Part shown: positions 26,401 through 35,347 of the stretch, in pieces
Layout of the letters: the number at the start of each line of letters is the position of its first letter
Numbering within the stretch: position 1 is the stretch's first letter
Source of the DNA: Spirosoma fluviale
GTDB lineage: Bacteria > Bacteroidota > Bacteroidia > Cytophagales > Spirosomataceae
Length of the DNA: 47,073 bases
Direction of reading: 5' to 3'
Assembly (NCBI GenBank): GCA_945885545.1
Contig: CAMCYZ010000005.1
Coordinates: 1-47,073, forward strand
Translations under genes and position numbers: made by a program
The notes under the pieces: generated by a model
Database searches by the model: none
The model's input: the letters and a program-made list of their open reading frames with translations, nothing else
What the model was told of the DNA's origin: nothing

Positions 26401-28174
26401 CCAAGGAAGATAATACCAAGTCGTCAAAGTCGGTTTTGCCATTAAACGACAAGAAGTAATGCTGTCCTTTGCGGCTCAAAGAATATATATTTTTGTAGGA
26501 ATCATAATCAAAAAACCCCATTTGGTTACCTATAAGCATGCCGTTGCTAACCTGAAAACGTTCTTTTTTGGTGATGTTCATCATTTCTTCGATGGTGAAT
26601 GCATTCACTTTTTTTCTCGCAAAAAGATTACCTGCGGTTATTAGGGGATTAAAGCCCGAGGCCGTGCTCAATGTACGGACGCGTTCAGGATTGTAATAAT
26701 TGAACGATTCAAATAGTGCTGGAATTTCGGTTTTACCAGATACAATATAAAAGTCCATTTTACCGCCAGCCAAATCCCAAGACATGGCGTCACAGCGAAT
26801 ATCTACTTGGTGAAATGTATCAGAGTACATACTAGACCTGAATCCGCTTTTTTGTAGTTTGTTGAGCTGTAAATGGTTTTTTTTGAGGCTGTATTCCATC
26901 CTTACGGCTGGATGAGATACCGAATCATTGCCGAATTTAGTAAGGAAACTAACCTTGTCAGAGGTAATCAGCGAGTCTGTAATGTTAAAGCTTCTGCCAA
27001 TTACCACAAAGGTGTTTTTTTGGTTTTTGTTGGCGATTAGTTTGGTGTAAGGCTCAAAAGCTGAGCCGCTTGAGATTTTTGAGCCGACCAATGTGTAGCC
27101 GCCTTTATATTCATAACTCGGAATGTTTAGAATCATATCGGCATCGTTTTGATATGACTTAAATCGTGGATAAGTCGAGAGCTCATTTTTCTGTCTTTTT
27201 TCGAGTTTTATTTCTAAAACTCCCACAATTGGTTTTCTTAAAACATTATTGTGCTCAAATTTTACTTTATCAGCCAATAGCTTGCCATTGTTTGATTTAA
27301 GGTAGAATTTGTCAAAAGACGCTTTGGCGTTTTCGTTGGCGGCCAACCACGACAGCTCACCGCTTTGTCCTACAAAAACACCGTTTACAAAATCATAAGC
27401 TCCTGATGTTTTATTAATTACGATAGAGTCTGATGGGCTTATCAGTATCAAGTCGGCATTTTCAAAAACAATATGCATTCCTTCAATTTTAGGAATTTTC
27501 ACCAAAATTTCCCCTTGGGTACTAGTTCCTGGGCTTACATTGAGTTTTGGGTCATTCCAAGGGTCATATTCCTCTATTTTTTCGTTTTCGCCCCAGCCTA
27601 TGTCATCCTCTTTGGTTTCTTTTTGTATAGGCTCAGCTATTACTGCAGTGGGGTTGAAGAAGTCTTGCTTTTTGTCAAAAAACGCAAATTTATATTGGCC
27701 ATTTACTATTCTAACTTTATTAAAAGCTGAGGAGTAAACATTGCTATTTTTAAAGAATGTATTGAGTTGGTATAAAACCTCGTTTATAGTCTTCGTGTTT
27801 TGCGGCTCTAAGGTTTTTCTGAGATACTGCGTAAATGTAGCCAATGCGGAGGCATCAACATTTCCTGATTTCTGGTAAGACTGTAGAATATTGGTAGCAT
27901 TGAGCAGTTCGAGAGGTTTTACACCTTTTTTTGTTAAAAATTGTATTAAGGCAATAGCCTCTGTTTTGGCTTTTGGGTCTAATATAATTTTGAAGAAAGT
28001 CGAGAATTCGCCCATGGGAGCCTTGGCATAAGCACCGAGCTGTTTTTCCATTTGTTTCGGGAAATCCACTATAAACTGCTCGGGTTCATTGGCCAAAGTA
28101 AGTACTTGGCCTTGGACTTTTGCCAAGAATAGCGTGTCTAATAATAACAATACGAAAATTGCCTTTAAGTGCAT
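23438..28174 (-). CDS. very large exported protein of unknown function, OstA-like beta repeats suspected
   Basis: 1578 residues with a Sec signal (MHLKAIFVLLLLDTLFLAKVQG, cleavage near 22), then a helical N-terminal part of about 150 residues. From about 200 on there is a long series of amphipathic strands built around phrases such as LLADKVKFEHN, VEMRG-like turns and, near 815-850, a segment reading GEISHLAGKLKATEVKFFDDY. These resemble the stacked strands of OstA/LptA or AsmA-like lipid-transfer proteins. The C terminus is a Lys/Glu/Pro-rich tail without a T9SS sorting domain or membrane helix. It starts 10 bp after prmA and is near porV-porU. Function unknown; envelope role inferred. Confidence 0.7.
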   Translation of the reverse strand: MHLKAIFVLLLLDTLFLAKVQGQVLTLANEPEQFIVDFPKQMEKQLGAYAKAPMGEFSTFFKIILDPKAKTEAIALIQFLTKKGVKPLELLNATNILQSYQKSGNVDASALATFTQYLRKTLEPQNTKTINEVLYQLNTFFKNSNVYSSAFNKVRIVNGQYKFAFFDKKQDFFNPTAVIAEPIQKETKEDDIGWGENEKIEEYDPWNDPKLNVSPGTSTQGEILVKIPKIEGMHIVFENADLILISPSDSIVINKTSGAYDFVNGVFVGQSGELSWLAANENAKASFDKFYLKSNNGKLLADKVKFEHNNVLRKPIVGVLEIKLEKRQKNELSTYPRFKSYQNDADMILNIPSYEYKGGYTLVGSKISSGSAFEPYTKLIANKNQKNTFVVIGRSFNITDSLITSDKVSFLTKFGNDSVSHPAVRMEYSLKKNHLQLNKLQKSGFRSSMYSDTFHQVDIRCDAMSWDLAGGKMDFYIVSGKTEIPALFESFNYYNPERVRTLSTASGFNPLITAGNLFARKKVNAFTIEEMMNITKKERFQVSNGMLIGNQMGFFDYDSYKNIYSLSRKGQHYFLSFNGKTDFDDLVLSSLASENGSGNASINLESKALDIKGTQDFKLSDSLGISFVPTDQSMKIVGNKVFRFNGKIVVKNFKFYGDFEVEYENFLVKLKRIDSITFIPLESFKKGGKNEIGANFVYGQTGTLYLNSPNNKSGRKKLDEFPKLNIPGGVMVNFAEKGRIQKHEDNVIFKAASLNIDSLNTVNPVFAGIFTPGNIFKAVAENLVVLPDSSMGIVHKAKTPYKLYGTETTIKTDSEIILNKRGIMTSGEISHLAGKLKATEVKFFDDYLTAKGETGKIIETNSVGSYFPEVAISEYQMLWHPAEDSMLVNSAKGFNFYAGSSILKGDIVLKKNGLFGNGTLDRADSDTKSENFKFNKAGFLADRAIFNIKSAETGGKSVFSGKKVGVDFNVLKSMVNIASQNSDFSDSQSSVLEFPYSSYTTTIDKAIWNIKEKKITMEGILENSLFTSTLTSQYGLKFNGTAATYDIANLNLKISGVNEIHSADAAIIPNKGLVAVKKDGMLEDFTNAKIIADTLNRYHNLTKATVKINSRMSFAGNADYQFVNVSADTFNIKLGNFEFAELATDGSLMSSKASNKLSTIARAKVSEKDGVYLSPKMLYKGEITMLAPFKNLSLNGQVLPDLKKYPMLGGSWINYSGNKSEAISINVDETLKDGGKPLHVGLHLKNNAQMDAIYPTFLSSKKSEDDLDVMAVTGVFKRDEPNKKFVVSLADENTVANKYEFYDEKGIIALEGKFNLLGLPSKIFETVGIANVSMDSMKYQFSTMMKFDFPLSIPTTQKLGGNIVKANLDAGNSDPAIEPESPYFLSKLTQYVGFKDADTYKTKSLKEHVPLYKHSMKFLSTLVLSDVDLKWNPVSNAYYSVGKIGISNIGDIDINAMTEGYVEIAKSPQTGDEIHVFFEISPNNWYYFVYRNGSMGMVSTDEDINKILNAPAAGGKEKKSDVQFVDTAEAMKFRRRFLQIYRGIKETEVAKKPAEKAKLPTAPASKTPTKKEEEKEGF

Positions 28175-28184
28175 AGTATGACGC

Positions 28185-29009
28185 TCAATGTTTTCTAAAA
28201 ACGACCGCTGCCCAGTTATTCTTACTTATATGTTTTATTTTTTTCAATCCATGTGCTTCTGCTTTTGCCTGAATATCGGCAATATCGTGCTCATAGAAAC
28301 CACTCAACAGTAGATAGTCGCTCGTGAATGTTGCATATTTGGGTATTTCTTCCAAAAGAATGTTTCGATTGATGTTGGCCAATACAATATCATAAACTTT
28401 AGTTTCTTGACTGTCTATTGTTCCTAAGGCTATGCTAACTAGTTTGGTATTATTCAATTGAATATTTTCAATGGTGTTTTCTACTGACCATTCGTCTATA
28501 TCAAAGGCGTTTATTTTGGTGGCTCCTAGCTTGGCCGCTAATATGGCAAGAATGCCAGTTCCTGTGCCGACGTCTAAAACACTCTTACCTTGGTGGTCAA
28601 TTTCTAGCTGTAACTCCATCACTTGTGATGTGGTTTCGTGGTGACCTGTTCCAAACGACATTTTAGGTGTGATGATTATCTCATGCTCGTATATTTTTTC
28701 GGCAGGCTCATGAAAAGTAGCTCGGATATATACTTTGTCTAAAACTTCGATAGGTGAGAAATTGGACTCCCATTCTTTGTTCCAGTTTTGTTTTTCGATT
28801 TTTTTCAGGCTGTAGCTTATGGGTGTTTTGTCAGCATAAGTTTCCATCAGCTGCTTAAGCCTGCGTTCCTGAAATTCATTTTCTAGCACATAGGCCTGAA
28901 GCCCTTCATCGGTTTCTACGAAAGAATCAAATCCAATTTCTGCAAGCTCGGCCATCAGTATTTCAGAAAAATCAGGTTCCACTGTTAGAGAAAGTTCAAA
29001 ATAGTCCAT
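28185..29009 (-). CDS. prmA: ribosomal protein L11 methyltransferase
   Basis: SAM-dependent trimethylation of ribosomal protein L11. The 274-residue protein has the small N-terminal L11-recognition domain (YFELSLTVEPDFSEILMAELAEIGFDSF) and then a Rossmann-type methyltransferase domain with MSFGTGHHETTSQVM and the SAM loop SVLDVGTGTGILAILAAKLGA. The NPP-type motif is VLANINRNIL, the usual PrmA form. The 10-bp gap to the giant exported protein gene downstream suggests one transcript. It is separated from porV by that gene's terminator. Confidence 0.95.
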   Translation of the reverse strand: MDYFELSLTVEPDFSEILMAELAEIGFDSFVETDEGLQAYVLENEFQERRLKQLMETYADKTPISYSLKKIEKQNWNKEWESNFSPIEVLDKVYIRATFHEPAEKIYEHEIIITPKMSFGTGHHETTSQVMELQLEIDHQGKSVLDVGTGTGILAILAAKLGATKINAFDIDEWSVENTIENIQLNNTKLVSIALGTIDSQETKVYDIVLANINRNILLEEIPKYATFTSDYLLLSGFYEHDIADIQAKAEAHGLKKIKHISKNNWAAVVFRKH

Positions 29010-29033
29010 TTTCTTTGGTTTTTTTATAAATAC

Positions 29034-29057
29034 AAAAAGCCCGACCTCGGGCTTTTT
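29034..29057 (-). terminator. porU-porV terminator
   Basis: AAAAAGCCCGA / TCGGGCTTTTT, perfect apart from the loop, in the porV-prmA gap. The minus-strand T tract marks it as the end of porV transcription. Confidence 0.88.
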
Positions 29058-29076
29058 GGTTTGGTATTAATTTTTT

Positions 29077-30246
29077 TTATTCTTCTTCGTCGCCTCTCAT
29101 TTCTTTCGATTTGAGGTTTTTGGTAGGAATTCCGATGTTAAGAGAAATTCTCCAAGTATTGGCGAGTGGGTTGCCTGCCTTTGTTGGAATCAAATAGGCC
29201 ATGTCTAATTTATAAATGTCTTTGAGCGTAATTCCGAAGCCGGTGGTAAAATATTGACGAGCACCTTTATTTCCTGATTCATAAAAATAACCTGTTCTGA
29301 GAGCTAACAAATCTGCATAAGAATATTCTGCTCCAACAGAAGCCATTACCTCTTCTAACTCCTCCTGAAAACCACCCGGAGCATCGCCCCAAGAAGTAAA
29401 CATGGTGGAGAATACACTCTTATTGCTGATTGGTGTATTGGCTTTCGGTGTTGGAACCAGCAATTTGTTAAAATCTAGGAGGAATGTAAACGTGTTCAGG
29501 TCGTCTGGTTTGTGAGATATTTTTGTGCCGAATTTAATATTAGCAGGTATGAAATATTCGCCGAAACCGTAGTTTACTTTACCACCTAAATTCTGAAGTA
29601 CTAGGCCATAATCAACGTCTAATTTTTTTGGCTTATCTGCGTTTTTATCTGTTGGTCTAGTTTTATTGTAATAAAATCCCAAATCAAATGCAGCAGTTCT
29701 ACCCGGTTTGCCTGCTTGGCCATTTACTACTGTGTTGCCAACTAAGTTGGAGTTGATAAATTTAGCATTCAAACCCATTGAAAAGTCTGAGTTGAGTTTT
29801 TGGGCAATTCCCAAAGCTAAACTAAACTCTTTTGAATGGAATTCCTCTAAATAATCGCCGAAAATGTTGGTAAACTGTATATCGCCTTGGTCAAAATAAG
29901 TTATACTTGCACCTATGGTTTGCTTGTCACTTATCTTATAATATCCGTTAGCACTCATGAGACCCATGTCTTGTACAATATCTCTCAACCACGGTGCGTA
30001 TGAAAAACTCGCCCCAAATTTATTGTCTACGAAGGCTAACTTAGAAGTGTTCCAATACATCGCGTTGGCGTCTGGAGCGGAGGCTACACCAGCGTCGCCC
30101 ATGGCAGCTGATTTTGAATCAGGCGTAAGTGTAAGAAACGGAACAGCGGTGGTTACAACTTGATAGTCTTTGGCTTTAGTTTGAGCATGGACAAGGGCAG
30201 AAATCATCAGAAGAGTGAAGATTCCTATGAGCGATTTTTTAATCAT
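29077..30246 (-). CDS. porV: type IX secretion system outer-membrane protein PorV
   Basis: FadL-like outer-membrane beta barrel that carries T9SS cargo from the translocon to the PorU sortase. I chose the ATG at 30246, since MIKKSLIGIFTLLMISALVHAQ is a clean signal peptide; the longer frame from 30300 would add 18 polar residues in front of it. 389 residues from this start. Family marks are the N-terminal TTAVPFLTLTPDSKSAAMGDAGVASAPDANAMYWN and FGASFSYAPWLRDI. The C terminus ends in a short acidic tail. It lies directly downstream of porU, a conserved pair. Confidence 0.93.
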   Translation of the reverse strand: MIKKSLIGIFTLLMISALVHAQTKAKDYQVVTTAVPFLTLTPDSKSAAMGDAGVASAPDANAMYWNTSKLAFVDNKFGASFSYAPWLRDIVQDMGLMSANGYYKISDKQTIGASITYFDQGDIQFTNIFGDYLEEFHSKEFSLALGIAQKLNSDFSMGLNAKFINSNLVGNTVVNGQAGKPGRTAAFDLGFYYNKTRPTDKNADKPKKLDVDYGLVLQNLGGKVNYGFGEYFIPANIKFGTKISHKPDDLNTFTFLLDFNKLLVPTPKANTPISNKSVFSTMFTSWGDAPGGFQEELEEVMASVGAEYSYADLLALRTGYFYESGNKGARQYFTTGFGITLKDIYKLDMAYLIPTKAGNPLANTWRISLNIGIPTKNLKSKEMRGDEEE

Positions 30247-30318
30247 ATATGAGGTATTTACGAATTCTTTTTTTCTAATATTCATCAAAAAAGTGTTCAA
30301 ATTAATAAATTTTTATTG

Positions 30319-33300
30319 TCATTTCCAAAATATTAATCTCCCAGAGATGTGAGTGGTTTCGTTTTCTGCGAGCGACAAAAGCTTTAGTTTGTAATACAGT
30401 TGGTTTGACACATTGTTATTACTATCAAAATCCAGTCCAAATTCTATTTTTTCATCACAATTTTTACAATTTTTTTGGTGATCAACAATTGTTCTTCCAT
30501 AAGCATCGTAAACTGTCAAATAAGCTAAGATTTCATCCCCAGTTCTATTGTGCTTAAAAATCAAATTGGTATAGTTTGAAAACGGATTAGGATAGTTTAT
30601 GTAATTTACTATCGCAAATTCTGGCTTTTTAACGTTAAAATCAAACGTTTTCTCAGACTTATTATTATAACTGTCAAAAACTATAAACTTCATTTTATGT
30701 TTCCCTGAAGGTAAGCTACCGACAAAAAAATTGATAACCCCTTGAAATCCACCTTCTATTAAGGTCAAAAGTGGGTTGGCGTAGATTATTAGTGTGTCGT
30801 TAAGAATTATCTGTATTTGGTGATTTACGTCAAACAATGAGCTGTTGATACCATTTTCATCAAATATTTCTATGGTCAAAGTTTGATTTTCTTTCTGGGC
30901 AATTTTAATTTCTGGACCTTCGATATCCACAGTTTCTGCGTTTGTTATGCTCGAAATTTCAAAATTATCAAAAAAACCATAGGCGTTTATCGTAGAATCT
31001 TCATTGACAGCATAAAAAGTTATTAGTCCTTTTCCTGTTCCATTTATTTGGTCTTTTGGTATAATAATATTTGCCAAAAATTGTCCGTTTATGACATGAT
31101 ACAATCCTTCAAAAATTTTACTATTAGGCGATTGGTATTTAAAGACTGGGCCATCGGGAAATGTACCTAAAGTATTTACTTTTTGTGTTTTATCAAAAAC
31201 AGAAACCCTTACTTTACCTGAAAACGGCTTACTTGTTTTACCGATAATTTGTATTTTTTCCAAGGCTTTCCAGCTCTGCCCAATAGGATCGGAACCTTTT
31301 GCTTTCAGGAGTTCTACATTGTTCGTGAAGTCTGGAATCGGCTGTGAAGGATCTCCCAAAAGACTAAAATTACGATTAATTTCGCCTTCGAGCGATTGGT
31401 TTTTGGTTAGCACAAATAATTCTCCAAGTGTTTTTGATTTGGAAATATTCTTATAAAAGGCACTGTTAATTATTTCGTTGGTACTTGAATACACTGGTCT
31501 TGTGGTAGTTAGTAATGCTATACATCCTCCTGTAGGGTTTAGAAGAGCGAGTTCAGCACCAGAAACCAAGGCCGGATTGTCAAATTTACCAAATTGGCAG
31601 GTAGCCGTAAAAAATATTGGAAGTTTGGTCGGATTTCGTAAGTTTTGAATGTCGCTGATGGTCAATAGTTTTTCGTTCGCCCAGCCGTCCTCAGATCCAT
31701 GCCCACTATAATTGAGTAAGAAAGTTCCGTTTTTTATGGCATTGTTTAATGCCTCAGTTGCTTTTGGTGCTGTATTGTCCTTACTTATCTCATACTGGTC
31801 AAGGTATATTTTATTAATTTCAAAACCTCCGTAAGCCGCTTTAGAAAGTTGGCCAAGGGCTTCGGCATCTTGTTTATGAATGTTGTAGTCTCGGTTGTCT
31901 GCCACATAAGTTATTTTGTTTTTCCAGTGGCCGGCAGCTACCTCATTTGATTGATAATTAATAATTTTATTGATAATGTTTTTGGTTTCAAAAAGTGTTT
32001 TGGCTGGTAATCGACCTACAGCAATGTCCATAGTGTGGTCGTTGTTGCGGTTACTTATCCAAATATTCCTCTGACTGAACCCTTCCGCCCAATAGCCTTC
32101 TTGGTCTTCTAGAAAACCGAAATAGTCGTCTGAAGAAAAGCTATAAATTGGTTCTAGAGATTCTCTGGACTGATAGGTTGGTACCAGATTTTTTGTGTCG
32201 ATAAAATTGATTTGGTTGTTGTTTTTATAGTCAAAAGTCGCATCGCCGATAAGTAGCAAATGTTTGAAAACAGTTTTGTTTTTTAACCAAAAATGACGGC
32301 ATAAATCTCTAATGGCAGTAGGGTCAACTTTGCCTGAGCTAAACTCGTTATAAATTTCCTTCGTACTAAAACCGAGCACGTCGAGGTTTTGTGTTTGTTT
32401 TTTAAAAATAATTAATCTTTCCACCTCATCTTTGAACCTTTCCGGGTAAACCACCAATAAGTTGGGAGTGGTATGATTGACAATGTTTTGATTCTGAACT
32501 TTCTCTATGAAAATTGGGTTTTCTCCTGTTTTTTTATTGAAAAACAATAGTTTATCGATGTTATTTGATGAATTAACACTAAAATTTCCATTAGCCGAAA
32601 GAGCAAGACTTTTTGGTAAATAGGGATTGCTTATGTTCCAAATCTCTGTATTTTGGTCTATTTGGGTTATTTTATAGTTTGTTTCATCAGTTGCGTTTAA
32701 ATTCCAAAATATGACCGGGTTATTAGGGTCATATTTTAAGTTTCGTTCATATTGATATTCGTAAAAATCGATATAGGCTCCAGCATTTGCTGAACCTATT
32801 GTGCTCAAATTCAAGCCGATGTTTATTGTGTTGTTTTTCTCTATGACTGTGCTTACTTCAGTTAGGTTAGAAACACGGTTATATCTTGCTAAATTATCAG
32901 TAGAATTATAAAGTGAACGGGCTAAAGTATATTTACCAACACTTTGATTGTTAATTTTGAGGTCCAAGGTTTGGTCGCTTCTTCCTACGCCCAAAATGTT
33001 CATAGTAATAGAAATGTCGGATTCTGCATCAGGCGTTGCTAATTCATAAGACTGTGTGTTATAGAAAAAATCACCAAACCATTCCCTTCCTGATGCCAGT
33101 AGGTTTTTGCTTTCTTTTTCTACATAATTGTAAAATGTGAGTTTTGAAACTGTTGGATTACTCGAACGCAAAGAAGATAAAGTTTCCAATTTTAGGGCGT
33201 CTTCCTTGTTGAAATTTATGAAGTAGAAGTTTTCGTTAGCGTAGGGATTAAGTTTGTGCTTTAGTTTAGTGCTTATGGTGTCGTAATACTCTTCATGCGG

Positions 33301-33624
33301 AGATTCTCCATAAAAAAGAACTTCATCGGAGGTATCGAGCTTACGGTCGGTATCATTACATTTAACAGGAATTTGTCTCAAGTCTTGAATTCTGTCGGTA
33401 CTGTTGGCTTGAGGAAGGGCTTTTATGGTGCCAGTAAAAATGCGAATTTTCTGTGGGTCTATTGATTTGAAGTTGGCCACATTTTTTTTCAAAAATGCAA
33501 GGTCAATTTTGTAAATACCAGATTTGTTTACACTCACCTTTATCCATTCGCCTTCTGATAGCACTGATTTTTGGCCCGAAAGGCCAAAGCTGCTCATCAA
33601 GAAAAGAAATAGGGTAAGTCTCAT
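30319..33624 (-). CDS. porU: type IX secretion system sortase PorU
   Basis: Gingipain-related (C25) cysteine transpeptidase that removes the C-terminal sorting domain of T9SS cargo and attaches proteins to the cell surface. 1101 residues with a signal peptide (MRLTLFLFLMSSFGLSGQ). The peptidase domain spans about 390-760, with the catalytic pair H642 (NYSGHGSEDGW) and C676 (FFTATCQFGKFDNP). Ig-like strands follow, and a terminal domain of sorting-signal type contains NYPNPFSNYTNLIF and VYDAYGRTI. All catalytic residues are present. porV follows downstream. Confidence 0.95.
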   Translation of the reverse strand: MRLTLFLFLMSSFGLSGQKSVLSEGEWIKVSVNKSGIYKIDLAFLKKNVANFKSIDPQKIRIFTGTIKALPQANSTDRIQDLRQIPVKCNDTDRKLDTSDEVLFYGESPHEEYYDTISTKLKHKLNPYANENFYFINFNKEDALKLETLSSLRSSNPTVSKLTFYNYVEKESKNLLASGREWFGDFFYNTQSYELATPDAESDISITMNILGVGRSDQTLDLKINNQSVGKYTLARSLYNSTDNLARYNRVSNLTEVSTVIEKNNTINIGLNLSTIGSANAGAYIDFYEYQYERNLKYDPNNPVIFWNLNATDETNYKITQIDQNTEIWNISNPYLPKSLALSANGNFSVNSSNNIDKLLFFNKKTGENPIFIEKVQNQNIVNHTTPNLLVVYPERFKDEVERLIIFKKQTQNLDVLGFSTKEIYNEFSSGKVDPTAIRDLCRHFWLKNKTVFKHLLLIGDATFDYKNNNQINFIDTKNLVPTYQSRESLEPIYSFSSDDYFGFLEDQEGYWAEGFSQRNIWISNRNNDHTMDIAVGRLPAKTLFETKNIINKIINYQSNEVAAGHWKNKITYVADNRDYNIHKQDAEALGQLSKAAYGGFEINKIYLDQYEISKDNTAPKATEALNNAIKNGTFLLNYSGHGSEDGWANEKLLTISDIQNLRNPTKLPIFFTATCQFGKFDNPALVSGAELALLNPTGGCIALLTTTRPVYSSTNEIINSAFYKNISKSKTLGELFVLTKNQSLEGEINRNFSLLGDPSQPIPDFTNNVELLKAKGSDPIGQSWKALEKIQIIGKTSKPFSGKVRVSVFDKTQKVNTLGTFPDGPVFKYQSPNSKIFEGLYHVINGQFLANIIIPKDQINGTGKGLITFYAVNEDSTINAYGFFDNFEISSITNAETVDIEGPEIKIAQKENQTLTIEIFDENGINSSLFDVNHQIQIILNDTLIIYANPLLTLIEGGFQGVINFFVGSLPSGKHKMKFIVFDSYNNKSEKTFDFNVKKPEFAIVNYINYPNPFSNYTNLIFKHNRTGDEILAYLTVYDAYGRTIVDHQKNCKNCDEKIEFGLDFDSNNNVSNQLYYKLKLLSLAENETTHISGRLIFWK

Positions 33625-33681
33625 AAATGGTTCATGGTACGTCTTTTTAAAAACGTTTTTGGGTTAAATTTGGTATCAGAA

Positions 33682-34347
33682 TCAGTCAATTATTTGAATG
33701 GGGGCATAGGAAGCTATGGTATACTTTTTCTTTGAGGATTGGCATTCTACAAGTGTTCGTGTTCTTCGATTTTCTATTTTTTTGTATTTTTTGTTTTTGA
33801 ATACAAATATCTTACCTGTTGGTATTTCTGACAATACAAATCCCTCAACGTCTTCATTTTCGTCTAAAATGCCCAATACTTTTACCAGTTCTGGGTCCTT
33901 TGTGGACGAGGCTGCAGGATTTATCATGTGTCTTTTGAGCACTTTAAGTATTTCGTCTGGAAAAACCTCCGTAGTTAGCAAAGGAGACATTAATTGTGAA
34001 AAAGTGGTTTTCCATTCAATGCCGTGCGGGGCGGGTCGGCTTCTGAACAATCTGGCCTTGAGCGTAACATGCTGGTGTGCTATTTCATGGATCAATGTTA
34101 CCAAAAAAGAGTAGCAGTTGGAGTCGGTATTGACGGAAATATAATGCTGATTGTCTTTAAAACGGTAGTTGCCTAGGCAAGTTTTTCTCGACCTTGAAAT
34201 GGCGAAATTAAAAGGGTGTTCTGCCCAAAGTCTCAAGACATAGGGAATGGCAGACTCGGGAATCTTTGCTGAAAGCAAGTTCTCAAGTTTTACAGTGGAG
34301 GTTTGTACAGTAGAAACCGGTTTTTTCTTTAAAAAGCCAAACAACAA
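33682..34347 (-). CDS. SprT-like zinc metalloprotease-fold protein
   Basis: 221 residues with the SprT-like site LIHEIAHQHV (H87, E88, H91) and a preceding strand/helix typical of the family (NYRFKDNQHYISVNTDSN). A third ligand is probably the His of APHGIEWKTTFSQL. The C-terminal part has no four-cysteine zinc ribbon. Bacterial SprT-like proteins are unassigned; the eukaryotic relative Spartan degrades DNA-protein crosslinks. The start codon is TTG at 34347: no in-frame ATG exists upstream, and a -7 element TATATTTG lies 23 nt before it. Confidence 0.8.
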   Translation of the reverse strand: MLFGFLKKKPVSTVQTSTVKLENLLSAKIPESAIPYVLRLWAEHPFNFAISRSRKTCLGNYRFKDNQHYISVNTDSNCYSFLVTLIHEIAHQHVTLKARLFRSRPAPHGIEWKTTFSQLMSPLLTTEVFPDEILKVLKRHMINPAASSTKDPELVKVLGILDENEDVEGFVLSEIPTGKIFVFKNKKYKKIENRRTRTLVECQSSKKKYTIASYAPIQIID

Positions 34348-34756
34348 ATTATATACGGTTATTAATGCACAAATATAATATATTCAAAGCTTTCAGAAGT
34401 GGTTTTGCACAAAACTGTAAAATTAAAAAGCAGGTAATTACACGCTTTAAATTCTGCTAAAGTCCTAATATTGAGTAAAAAAACATTAGGTCTTTTGGTT
34501 GATATGAGTTCGAGTGCTACTCAATTTGTAGAACCCATAGTAGGATACGAAAAGTGGACCACAAAATTCATAGACACTACCCTCACTTTTTTCTCAGATT
34601 TTCAAGCATGAGCAAGTAGGAGGATTTTAATAAGCCACCTCAAATTATATCAAAGACTAGCTTCGTCTCTCAGTAGTGGAACTAAAGCAAGTCAATGTTT
34701 TTATAAAGGATTTGTACTATAATGAATAGTTATTGGACGTGGGGAATTGGAAGAAA
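34348..34756. other. non-coding gap upstream of the SprT-like gene
   Basis: Contains a minus-strand -7 element TATATTTG (34370-34377) for the SprT-like gene. On the plus strand 34504-34611 is a 35-codon frame starting MSSSATQFVEPIVGYEKW without support; I do not call it a gene. Nothing else seen. Confidence 0.4.
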
Positions 34757-35323
34757 TCAATTTTTCATCCAATTTTCAACCATTTTTACACCATGTTCAG
34801 TAAGATATGCTTCGGGGTGAAACTGTACTCCTCTGATATCATACTTTTGGTGAGATTCGCCTAGGACATAACCTTTTTCGTCAATTGCCGTGATTTTAAG
34901 GTCTGCAGGCATGGTTTCAGGCACAACTGTCCAGGAATGATAGCGGCAAACTTCAAATGAATTTGGAATTCCTCGGAACAACAATTCGGACTCGTCTTTT
35001 ACGATGCATTTTGTGGTTACTCCGTGTAAAACGTCATCCATATTATGTAGCTTGGAGCCAAAGGCTTCTGCAATAGCTTGATGGCCAAGACACACGCCAA
35101 AAATGCTTTTGGTGGTTTTATACTCGACCAACAAATCCATCATTATTCCAGCTTCCTCAGGTATGCCTGGGCCAGGAGAAAGCATAATTTTATCGTATTT
35201 TTTAACGTCTTCAACAGAAATTTTGTCGTTTCTGATCACGTCCACATCACCTCCCAAATCTTTGAGAATGTACACCAAGTTGTACACAAATGAGTCGTAA
35301 TTGTCTAGTACTAATATTTTCAT
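34757..35323 (-). CDS. trpG: anthranilate synthase component II (glutamine amidotransferase)
   Basis: Supplies ammonia from glutamine to TrpE for anthranilate formation. Class I GATase with the complete triad: C78 in FGVCLGHQAI, H169 and E171 in GVQFHPEA. 188 residues, starting MKILVLDNYDSFVYNLV, with the SPGPGIPEEAG oxyanion region. The same subunit may also serve 4-amino-4-deoxychorismate synthase (pabA role). It is the last gene of trpE - DUF3052-like - trpG and should be controlled by the attenuator in front of trpE. trpD, trpC and the rest are not adjacent. Confidence 0.93.
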   Translation of the reverse strand: MKILVLDNYDSFVYNLVYILKDLGGDVDVIRNDKISVEDVKKYDKIMLSPGPGIPEEAGIMMDLLVEYKTTKSIFGVCLGHQAIAEAFGSKLHNMDDVLHGVTTKCIVKDESELLFRGIPNSFEVCRYHSWTVVPETMPADLKITAIDEKGYVLGESHQKYDIRGVQFHPEAYLTEHGVKMVENWMKN

Positions 35324-35347
35324 TTTATTTATTTAAAACTTCCAGCT

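Noticed and set aside
34504-34611. 35-codon frame starting MSSSATQFVEPIVGYEKW
   Set aside because: Plausible composition but no promoter, no family and very short; not enough to call a gene.
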